Shown: positions 14,279-21,200 of the stretch, piece by piece | Numbering within the stretch: the stretch's first letter is position 1 | Layout of the letters: every line of letters starts with the position of its first letter | Virus record (IMG/VR): IMGVR_UViG_3300034105_001039 | Location: 1-45,987 of that record | Source of the DNA: a virus | Reading direction: 5' to 3' (one strand) | DNA length: 45,987 nt | The notes under the pieces: model-generated | Database searches by the model: none | The model's input: the letters and a program-made list of their open reading frames with translations, nothing else | Told to the model about the DNA's origin: nothing | Translations under genes and position numbers: made by a program

Positions 14279-14785
14279 ATGGCAAATCTTCAACCCGTAC
14301 AATACAAGTACACAAGCACAAAAGAATATCACGACTCATTCCCATGCGCCTACAGGCAATGGCGAGCTGATAGTCACTGTAATTTAATTCACGGTTACAG
14401 TTTTAACATGAAGTTCTACTTCGGCACTAACGACCTAGACGCTCGCAACTGGGCGGCTGACTACGGTGGCCTAAAAGAACTCAAAGGTATTTTAGAAAGT
14501 CAGTTTGATCATACACTGTTAGTAGCAGAAGATGATCCGGAGTTAGACTTTTATAAAGAAATGGAAAAGCGTAAGTTAGCCAAGCTGACTATACTACCCA
14601 AACTCGGGTGCGAAGGATTGGCAGATCAACTGTACAAATACGTTAATGGAGTTTATATTCCGGATATGTGGGGTGACGGTGAAAGCAAACGCTTATGGTG
14701 CTATCGCGTAGAAGTTAGAGAAACACAAAGCAATATGGCTTTCCGAGAAGGTCATCGCGAATGGAATGAAGACCTTTTTGCTTAA
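14279..14785 (+). CDS. QueD/6-pyruvoyl-tetrahydropterin synthase-like protein
   Basis: 168 aa with the T-fold pattern of this family: SFPCAYRQW (about 20-28), CNLIHGYSF (about 34-42), LESQFDHTLLVAEDDPEL (near 74-91) and a C-terminal RVEVRETQSN with the conserved Glu. QueD makes 6-carboxy-tetrahydropterin in the 7-deazaguanine (queuosine) pathway, and some phages use that pathway to modify DNA. The canonical zinc triad is His in FxxAH plus both His of HGH. Here I see Tyr25 at the first and Tyr40 at the third position, with only His38 kept. Activity may thus differ. AAAGGAG precedes the ATG. No queC, queE, folE or transglycosylase gene is visible in this window. Confidence 0.82.
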   Translation: MANLQPVQYKYTSTKEYHDSFPCAYRQWRADSHCNLIHGYSFNMKFYFGTNDLDARNWAADYGGLKELKGILESQFDHTLLVAEDDPELDFYKEMEKRKLAKLTILPKLGCEGLADQLYKYVNGVYIPDMWGDGESKRLWCYRVEVRETQSNMAFREGHREWNEDLFA

Positions 14786-14795
14786 TCCAAACTAG

Positions 14796-14824
14796 TTGAC
14801 CTAAATAGACATACGTGTTATAAT
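14796..14824 (+). promoter_or_regulatory. Sigma70 promoter for uvdE
   Basis: TTGACC (14796-14801), 17-base spacer, TATAAT (14819-14824). The -10 box lies in the loop of a large inverted repeat (14803-14839). Confidence 0.82.
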
Positions 14825-14843
14825 CATGTATGTCTATTTTTTT
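14803..14843 (+). terminator. 12-bp perfect inverted repeat around the uvdE -10 box; terminator or operator
   Basis: AAATAGACATAC (14803-14814) and GTATGTCTATTT (14828-14839) pair perfectly around a 13-base loop that contains TATAAT. A run of eight T (14836-14843) begins within the last bases of the right arm. For RNA coming from queD this is a plausible intrinsic terminator. For RNA polymerase starting here it is a palindromic operator spanning the spacer, -10 and start site. Confidence 0.7.
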
Positions 14844-14854
14844 GATTGCATATA

Positions 14855-15880
14855 ATGATTAAACGTATTGGATTTGCTTGTAAGTGGATTGATGATCCCA
14901 GTCAGGTCAACGGTATTAAGCCAAAAGATCCTGCTAAAATCTATAATACTGGTTCAACTACTGTTGCTTGGTTAAATAGACAAAGCAAGGATGTAGCTGT
15001 TGAGAAGTTGTGGACTCTAATGAAAAACAACATCGAATCTACTCGTTTGCTAGTCGAACGTGTAGGAGCACTAGATGAAATTTTTAGAATGGTACGACTC
15101 AGCAGCGATATACTTCCTGTATATACTCAGCGTGACTGGAGCTGGTTTTGGCGGGATAGCGATGTTAGAACCTATGCAGAAAGAGAATTTAGAAAAGTGG
15201 GAGATTTGGCTCGCCAGATGGGTGTTAGGCTTAGTTTTCATCCTGGCCAATTTACTGTGTTGGCTAGCGATAACTCGGATATCGTAGATCGTTCAATAGA
15301 GGAGTTTGAATATCATGCAGATATGGTCAGGTTCATGGGCTACGGTAAATCATTTCAGGACTTTAAAATCAATGTCCACATCTCGGGTCGAGCCGGTCCC
15401 CAAGGTATTCGCTCTGCCCACACGAGACTTACCCCCGAAGCAAGAAATTGCATCACAATTGAAAACGAAGAAAACTCCTGGGGTTTAGATGATTGCCTTA
15501 GTATTTCTGATATTATCCCTATTGTGCTTGATGTACATCATCATTGGATTAGGGAAGGAGAATACATCCAAAGTACTGACCGGCGAGTGCGGTCGGTTGT
15601 GGACAGTTGGCGTGGTGTGCGTCCTACTATGCATTACTCCCTATCTAGAGAAGATTATCTTGTCGGACACGATGCAGACATTATGCCAAATTATCAAGCT
15701 CTGTTAGAGTCCGGTCATAAAAAACAAAAACTTAGGGCTCATAGTGATTTTTATTGGAATCATGAAACAAATAAATGGGCTCTATCCTTTTTAGATCAGT
15801 TTGATATTATGTGCGAATCAAAAGGTAAAAATTTAGCTAGTCGAGAACTGCTTAAATATATAGACTATGACACAAATTAA
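14855..15880 (+). CDS. uvsE: UV damage endonuclease (UvdE/UvsE family)
   Basis: The frame is open back to a TTG at 14846, but ATG 14855 gives the usual MIKRIGFACKW start and 341 aa. Neither start has a good Shine-Dalgarno. Family motifs are all present: RLSSDILPVYTQ, RLSFHPGQFTVLAS, INVHISGRAG, TIENEENSWGL, VLDVHHHWI, MHYSLSRED and RAHSDFYWN. The His/Glu/Asp residues in these build the three-metal centre of a TIM barrel that nicks DNA 5' to UV photoproducts. It starts an alternative excision repair pathway, playing the part that DenV plays in T4. Promoter at 14796-14824. Its last bases overlap the 2OG oxygenase gene by 14. Confidence 0.93.
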   Translation: MIKRIGFACKWIDDPSQVNGIKPKDPAKIYNTGSTTVAWLNRQSKDVAVEKLWTLMKNNIESTRLLVERVGALDEIFRMVRLSSDILPVYTQRDWSWFWRDSDVRTYAEREFRKVGDLARQMGVRLSFHPGQFTVLASDNSDIVDRSIEEFEYHADMVRFMGYGKSFQDFKINVHISGRAGPQGIRSAHTRLTPEARNCITIENEENSWGLDDCLSISDIIPIVLDVHHHWIREGEYIQSTDRRVRSVVDSWRGVRPTMHYSLSREDYLVGHDADIMPNYQALLESGHKKQKLRAHSDFYWNHETNKWALSFLDQFDIMCESKGKNLASRELLKYIDYDTN

Positions 15881-16682
15881 AACTAGAACACTTGAACATG
15901 AATTTCCAAAAGAGCTAGAACCATACAAGGGTTTAATTTATTGCCCTTTAGATTTGCCAGAGCCTCCTGAGGTTGATTTAGACCAACTAATTGATTATCT
16001 AGCCATGCGGGATCAAAGAGACAAAGGTACTCCTGCTGGATCAGTAAATGGAGCTGCTGGAGTAATTCCGCTTGATAGTCCGTATTTACGATACACCGCC
16101 AGCTGGAGTAAAGAAAAGGATAGATATCCTTGGAGATTAATTCACATACTGAGATCAGATTTAGAAGACGGTGGCCAAGAATACTTTAACGAATTTAAAG
16201 AATTATTTCCACAAATAGCTGATTATGTTTTAAAATTACCTGTAGAAAAAATATTCACATTTAGTCTGCTAAATCAAAAACCCGACACAGATGTTGGAGC
16301 ACACAGTGATCCAGATTTATGGTTTGGAATAAGATTTTATCTTGTAAACAGGAGCCCGGCAAAATTATTCTTTAAAAAGGCACTAGCACCTACACAAAAA
16401 AGATTAATGAATTTAGTGCAAACACCCGAGGGCATTAGACAAATACCGTGGGATCAAGTGATACAAGATGAAAAAGTTTATGCACAGTATCCACAAAGTA
16501 GGTTTCCGTTTCATTTAACCTGCACTCATGCTGTACACGGAGTTGATACAGTTCCGGTCGATGACGAAGCATCAAGAGTTACTGGATTTGTAATTTGTAA
16601 GGTTAACCCTGTAGAGTATGCTAAACTGTTAGAAAGAAGTTTAGAAAAATACGGGGACTATGCCGTATGGTGGGACAGATAA
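15867..16682 (+). CDS. Aspartyl/asparaginyl hydroxylase-like 2OG-Fe(II) oxygenase
   Basis: 271 aa. The metal-binding facial triad is visible as HSD (H146, D148 in DVGAHSDPDLW) and a distal His in CTHAVHGVD (about H224). FGIRFYLVNRSPAKLFF lies between as the conserved strand, and R237 or R156 is a candidate for binding 2-oxoglutarate. This is the double-stranded beta-helix pattern of the Asp/Asn beta-hydroxylase (AspH) family, which hydroxylates protein side chains using Fe(II), O2 and 2-oxoglutarate. The N-terminal 120 residues are a separate helical part. The ATG lies inside the end of uvsE, so both are on one early transcript. The substrate is unknown. The stop lies in the terminator at 16678-16704. 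Confidence 0.82.
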   Translation: MTQIKTRTLEHEFPKELEPYKGLIYCPLDLPEPPEVDLDQLIDYLAMRDQRDKGTPAGSVNGAAGVIPLDSPYLRYTASWSKEKDRYPWRLIHILRSDLEDGGQEYFNEFKELFPQIADYVLKLPVEKIFTFSLLNQKPDTDVGAHSDPDLWFGIRFYLVNRSPAKLFFKKALAPTQKRLMNLVQTPEGIRQIPWDQVIQDEKVYAQYPQSRFPFHLTCTHAVHGVDTVPVDDEASRVTGFVICKVNPVEYAKLLERSLEKYGDYAVWWDR

Positions 16683-16704
16683 AAGGGCACAAAGCCCTTT
16701 TATC
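16678..16704. terminator. Bidirectional intrinsic terminator
   Basis: GATAAAAGGGC (16678-16688) and GCCCTTTTATC (16694-16704) form an 11-bp perfect stem with a 5-base loop. A/T-rich tracts on both sides give a U-run in either direction. It holds the stop codons of both converging genes, 15867-16682 (+) and 16703-16948 (-). Confidence 0.9.
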
Positions 16705-16948
16705 ATTTTGTTTTACGTGGCTTTTTTACAGCTGGTCTTGGGCCGCTTGCCTTCTTAGCACGTGGCTTCTTAGATGGGGCAGCTTCAGCTACTGGAGCTG
16801 GCTCAGCAATAGTTACGACCGGTGCTTCTACTACAGTTACAGCTGGCACTTCAATAACTGGAGATACGGGGGTATCAATCTTATAAGGTACCTCTGGGGC
16901 AGCTTCGGGCTTTTTGCCTGTAAAAAACTCTTTAATTGCGTTGAACAT
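16703..16948 (-). CDS. Small Pro/Val/Ala-rich protein with basic tail, 81 aa
   Basis: The minus-strand gene is supported by a near-perfect AAGGAGGA ribosome binding site before its ATG, a TATAAATA late promoter 20 bases upstream, and a shared terminator at its end. The product has three parts: an amphipathic start (MFNAIKEFFTGKK), a Pro/Val/Ala/Glu stretch (IEVPAVTVVEAPVVTIAEPA), and a Lys/Arg/Pro tail (SKKPRAKKASGPRPAVKKPR) like histone H1 or bacterial HMG/H1-like tails. It may coat DNA or bind anionic surfaces. As a strong single-gene late unit it should be abundant. No family recognised beyond composition. Confidence 0.82.
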   Translation of the reverse strand: MFNAIKEFFTGKKPEAAPEVPYKIDTPVSPVIEVPAVTVVEAPVVTIAEPAPVAEAAPSKKPRAKKASGPRPAVKKPRKTK

Positions 16949-16968
16949 AATGTTCCTCCTTGAGCTTT

Positions 16969-16976
16969 TATTTATA
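16969..16976 (-). promoter_or_regulatory. Late promoter TATAAATA (minus strand)
   Basis: Exact T4 late consensus on the minus strand, 20 bases before the ATG of the basic protein gene, with AAGGAGGA between. It touches the plus-strand element at 16977. Confidence 0.72.
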
Positions 16977-16984
16977 GCTAAATA
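16977..16984 (+). promoter_or_regulatory. Late promoter-like GCTAAATA (plus strand)
   Basis: Back-to-back with the minus-strand element. It ends only four bases before the SOD ATG, so RNA started at the usual distance would be leaderless. Confidence 0.45.
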
Positions 16985-16988
16985 CAGT

Positions 16989-17549
16989 ATGCATCAAGAA
17001 ATATTAAAATGGCAACAGATTGTAGAAGGTAAAACAGAAACACTTTCTTTAGAATCACTACCTTACGGCAAAAGTGACCTAGCACCGTCCATTAGTAAAA
17101 ATACCATTGATTATCACTATGCTGAACTGGCACAGGGCTATGTAACACGTTTCAACAAGGGTGAAGGCGATAAGGACTTCAATCGAGCGGGTGCGTTTTT
17201 GCACAATACTCTGTTCCCGCAATACCAAAAACCCACTACTAAGAATGTTCCAACCGGACCTTCATCGGAATTTATTGTAAAACATTTTAAAACTTACGAT
17301 AAATTTAAAGAAGAATTTACCAAAGTAGCCATGGCCATACAGGGTAGTGGATGGGCATACTTGGCTAAGAACGGCAAAATAAAAACCATTGTAAACCACG
17401 AAATAAAAGAAGATATTGTATTATTAATCGACTGGTGGGAACATGCGTGGGCTCTTGACTATCAAAGTAACAAGGCCAAGTACTTAGAAAATCAATGGAA
17501 GATTATCAACTGGAATGTGATCAGTTCTAGAGTTGGTCTAGGGTCTTAA
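16989..17549 (+). CDS. Superoxide dismutase, Fe/Mn family
   Basis: From ATG 16989 the product is 186 aa. The frame is open upstream, but only through the divergent promoter. Family landmarks are LPYGKSDLAPSIS near the N-terminus, DYHYAELAQGYV, FNRAGAFLHNTLF, GSGWAYLAKNGK and the hallmark DWWEHAWALDYQ. The four metal ligands are all present: H43, H72, D148 and H152. The enzyme converts superoxide to peroxide and oxygen. No export signal is seen, so it should act in the cytoplasm. It has no Shine-Dalgarno upstream. Phage-borne SODs are unusual; this one sits near an Fe-S carrier and an iron oxygenase, suggesting redox control during infection. Confidence 0.92.
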   Translation: MHQEILKWQQIVEGKTETLSLESLPYGKSDLAPSISKNTIDYHYAELAQGYVTRFNKGEGDKDFNRAGAFLHNTLFPQYQKPTTKNVPTGPSSEFIVKHFKTYDKFKEEFTKVAMAIQGSGWAYLAKNGKIKTIVNHEIKEDIVLLIDWWEHAWALDYQSNKAKYLENQWKIINWNVISSRVGLGS

Positions 17550-17859
17550 GACTACTCACTGGCATATCCCAAATTTTTCTTGCTTCAACCCCCTTGCTCT
17601 GAGCAAATTTCTTAACATCACAATCACCACACACGTGATAAAAGTTGTTGTTTAATCGTTTGGGATCAATGTTGCCTTTATCCCTGTTGAATATTCCTTT
17701 GCAACAGTCACATCTAAAAACAATCACAGTCTTTTTACGATAATAAACATGCACCTTACCGTGCTTGCTGGTACGATAGTGCTGGGTTAGTCGAAATTCT
17801 GATCCAATATACATAACTGTATTTACATTAAGGTTATAAAAACTTTCGATAAATATCAT
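17527..17859 (-). CDS. Cys-rich protein (zinc-binding-like), minus strand
   Basis: 110 aa from the first ATG (17859), or 95 aa from the ATG at 17814 ([14 protein letters not shown]), which I favour because a TAAATA element ends five bases before it. Neither start has a Shine-Dalgarno. [18 protein letters not shown] followed by FYHVCGDCD gives CxCC...CxxC, a likely zinc site like those of HNH-type or small treble-clef proteins. The N-terminal half is a beta-rich basic segment ([17 protein letters not shown]). The C-terminus ([18 protein letters not shown]) overlaps the SOD 3' end by 23 bases on the opposite strand. I see no HNH catalytic triad. Function unknown, possibly nucleic-acid binding. 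Confidence 0.72.
   Translation of the reverse strand: MIFIESFYNLNVNTVMYIGSEFRLTQHYRTSKHGKVHVYYRKKTVIVFRCDCCKGIFNRDKGNIDPKRLNNNFYHVCGDCDVKKFAQSKGVEARKIWDMPVSSLKTLDQL
17820..17827 (-). promoter_or_regulatory. Late promoter-like TGTAAATA (minus strand)
   Basis: Five bases upstream of the internal ATG (17814) of the Cys-rich gene. Arrangement TAAATACAGTTATG is nearly identical to TAAATACAGTATG at the SOD start. Confidence 0.4.
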
Positions 17860-17864
17860 ATCGA
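17846..17864 (+). promoter_or_regulatory. Late promoter GATAAATA inside a short inverted repeat
   Basis: GATAAATA (17848-17855) lies 18 bases before ATG 17874. TCGATA (17846-17851) and TATCGA (17859-17864) pair, and the right arm abuts the GAGGG ribosome binding site, a smaller version of the arrangement at 7921-7957. Confidence 0.5.
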
Positions 17865-17873
17865 GGGTTAAAA

Positions 17874-18227
17874 ATGATCACAATTTCACAATCAGCAAGA
17901 ACAAAAATTAAAGATTTACTATGCGAAGAAGGCAATCCAAAACTAGCATTACGCACCTTTGTGCAAGGTGGTGGCTGTAGCGGAATGAGCTACGGGTTTA
18001 CATTTGACGAAGAAATCAACGAAGACGACTTTGAAATTCCATTAGACGAATTTCGAGTGCTGGTAGACAGCATGAGTATGCAGTATCTTACAGGTGCAGA
18101 AATAGACTATAAAGAAGACCTAAATGGAAGTACATTTAGTATAAACAATCCAAATGCACAAACCAGTTGCGGGTGCGGAAGTAGCTTTTCGGTTGCAGAT
18201 GATCATTTTGACCACCTAGGGGAATAA
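17874..18227 (+). CDS. A-type Fe-S cluster carrier (IscA/ErpA/HesB-like)
   Basis: 117 aa, the usual length. The three conserved Cys are present: C35 in [14 protein letters not shown], and C99 and C101 in [11 protein letters not shown]. These bind iron or a 2Fe-2S/4Fe-4S cluster for delivery to apo-proteins. The start [16 protein letters not shown] matches the family N-terminus. GAGGG ribosome binding site and a TAAATA late element upstream. It directly precedes, by one base, the giant structural gene, so it is translated with the tail cassette. Related proteins are known in cyanophages and other T4-like phages. It might mature host or phage Fe-S enzymes, or supply a virion component. Confidence 0.93.
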   Translation: MITISQSARTKIKDLLCEEGNPKLALRTFVQGGGCSGMSYGFTFDEEINEDDFEIPLDEFRVLVDSMSMQYLTGAEIDYKEDLNGSTFSINNPNAQTSCGCGSSFSVADDHFDHLGE

Positions 18228-18228
18228 T

Positions 18229-21200
18229 ATGGCAAGACAGAACGTTGACATTGGCGTACAAGGTAATGACGGTACGGGTGATAGTATTCGTGAATCGTTC
18301 CGTAAAGTAAACGATAACTTTATACAGTTATTTTCAATTTTTGGAGCTGGCGATACTATTAGTTTTAAAGACCTCGACGACACCCCAAATACCTATGGGG
18401 TTGATCAGGTAATTGTATCCAATTCAGACGGTGATGGATTACTGGCTAAAGACCTAGTAGGCGGCGAGGGTATCGCTGTTGACCACAGTGATGAAAACGA
18501 AATACGTATTATCAGCACTGGTGGTAAAGTAGGTAATGATATCAAACCTCAACTAGGCGGACATTTAAACGGACAGTTATTTTCAATTGGAAATCTTGCA
18601 GAGCCTACAGATGAAACCGCAGATTCTTTTAATTCGCTACACGATACTGATATAACGGCTGATCAATTGGTTATTACCAAAGGGTTTGCTGATCAACGAT
18701 ACTTGCAGGCTAGCGGTGGCCCGGGTACTGGAAGCCAGATTCGAGTAAGAGATGAGCCATTAACTGTCAATGAGTATACTATTGAGATTGATGCATGGAA
18801 TAGTGGATACGCTCAAATACCAGATCACGGATTTAACAGTGGTTCAAATGGTATTTCTTTTGTATATAACATCACAGGCACGGCACCGGCTACAGGATTA
18901 ACCTCAGGTACTACATACTATCTACGATATCTCGATAAAAATAGATTATCAGTACACGAAACTAGAGAAGACGCAATTAGCGGTGATGCAAGAATTATAG
19001 TTAACGATCCAGTAGTTGTTCCCTCTACAGCACCGGGTATTGAAACATTCGTTGATGCTAGTTTTGATCCAGAACTATCCGGAAATTGGGTTAGTAACGA
19101 AGCACTACCCCGCAAGTCAATTGTTCGTAGACAAGGCGATACAATGGACGGCACTTTATATCTGTCAGACCATCCAGGAGAATTTGCAGGTCAAGGTAGT
19201 CCAAACGGTCCAGATGACCTACAAGCTGCCACGAAATTCTATGTAGATAGTTCTAGTTTTGCATCGCAGACAAATCTATTTGTGGCAACTTCAGGTAAGG
19301 ATGATCAGGATGAAGTTCCGGAAGATAAGAGAGGTAGAGCATTTGCTTATGCTTATGCCACTGTCAACGCTGCGTGTGTACGAGCAGAAGAAATAATTAA
19401 TAATTCACAAAGAGAACCCGGTCCTTATAGACAAGTATTAACCTACGATGGCGGTACAAACAACTGTTATCTAAATACTGTTGCAGTCGGCCTTGGCAGT
19501 ACTAGAACACTAAACGTATATTCTACAGTACTAGGCGTTGATCAAACCAAAGATGCAGCCAATAAAGATCTACGAGAAGGCAGTATTATTAGGGGATTAC
19601 GCAGCGGAGCTACAGGATTAGTTCTGTCTTACGACGGAATCGTAGTCCCTAACAGCGTCTATCAAATTGAACTATTACACAACAGAACTGATCTAGTCTA
19701 TTTTCAAAGCGATTATTCGTATGCATCAGAGCGATTGGAACTTAATAGAAATTTTATAGTATACGAAGTTACTGAATTTATCAAAGCAAAATATCCTAGT
19801 TTAGAATTTGATCAAGTTAAGTCTCGTCGAGATACTGGATTGATTGTAGATGCATTAGTATACGACATCAAGTATGGCGGAAATATTAAAAGTATCAAGG
19901 CAGCTCGAGCATTTTGGAACGGGTTAGTATCGGCGCTATCAGTAACTGAAAGAGCACCATGCATTGACGGTATCAACTACATTAATTTACTTGCACAAAG
20001 TATCATTGATAATTCATTAATACCCACAGTAACATTACCTGACACATTCTTAGTGCGCAAGCGATCTGTACAAGTACAAAATGTATCAGGCACAGTAGGT
20101 GAAGCAGGATCCGACACATTAATTTTACAATTAGTGTCTAGCATAAGTGAAATTGTCGAATACGGTGTCGACGGTAATTCTACATTGTTAGAGTTTATTC
20201 CAGGTGAAACATTGGAGTTTGGTCAGCCTGTTCCTGAAACTCAAATTACTATTCGAGTTGAAACTGGTGTTTATTACGAACAGTATCCAATTAAAGTGCC
20301 TACTAACGTATCAATTAAAGGTGATGAGTTTAGACGAGTAATTATTCGCCCAGCGCCTGGTATTAGTACAAGTAAATGGGCTAACATGTTTTTCTATAGG
20401 GACGATGAGTTTGACGGATTGGTTAGATCATACGATCTAACAGGGGTTAGCAGTTCGGGAACTACTGTTACTGTATCCGATACTGTAGGATTAGAATCAG
20501 ATATGTTTGTATTTGTAACTAGCGGCACTGGATCAATTCCAGAAGACACTAAGATATTAGCTGTCACTGGTGCTAATACGTTTACAATCAGTCACGTGCC
20601 CACCGTGGCCCTATCCGGAGCAACAATTAGAGTTCTAAATAATTCTGGACTAGCACCAGTAGGCAATAATTTTGGTTATCATTATCTTTCAAACCCTGCC
20701 TTGTCTACTAGCGCACCCAAAGATAACAAGCACATGGACGTATTCTTGTTAAACGACGGAACTATCCTACGTAACATTACAGGACAAGGCCACGGCGGAT
20801 TCATGTGTGTGCTTGATCCAGAAGGACAGATCCAGACTAAATCACCATACTTCCAAACAAACACTAGTCTCAGCGGCAGTATTAATAGACAGCGATTTGC
20901 TGGAGGTCAATACATTGACGGATTTGCTGGAAATCTTCCTGCAACTATCGTAGGAAAGATATCCACTACTGAATTACAACTAGGTGGTTTAACTGTTAGA
21001 CAACCGCTAATTCCTACCAGCTTTGTAATAAATGGCACTAGATATCAAATTAACGAGGTTAATAACTATAATAAGCCTGCAGGCACCTGTACTGTAACAT
21101 TAGATCTATCAACACCGTATATACCAGCATGGACGTCAGTAATTGACATAGTAATAGAGACAGCTGGCAATAGATCAATGTTGTCCAATGACTTTACACA

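Noticed and set aside
15075-15707. Three plus-strand frames inside uvsE, some with membrane-like stretches
   Set aside because: They lie fully inside a gene with all UvdE motifs and no start signals of their own were seen.
16667-16963. 98-aa plus-strand reading frame rich in Trp/Ser/Tyr opposite the basic-protein gene
   Set aside because: It is the complement of a gene with strong Shine-Dalgarno, late promoter and terminator; composition is that of an antisense of Pro/Ala/Lys codons.
17527-17859. HNH homing endonuclease call for the Cys-rich minus-strand gene
   Set aside because: CxCC...CxxC is present but the Asp-His, Asn and His residues of an HNH active site are not recognisable; kept as an unassigned zinc-binding-like protein.
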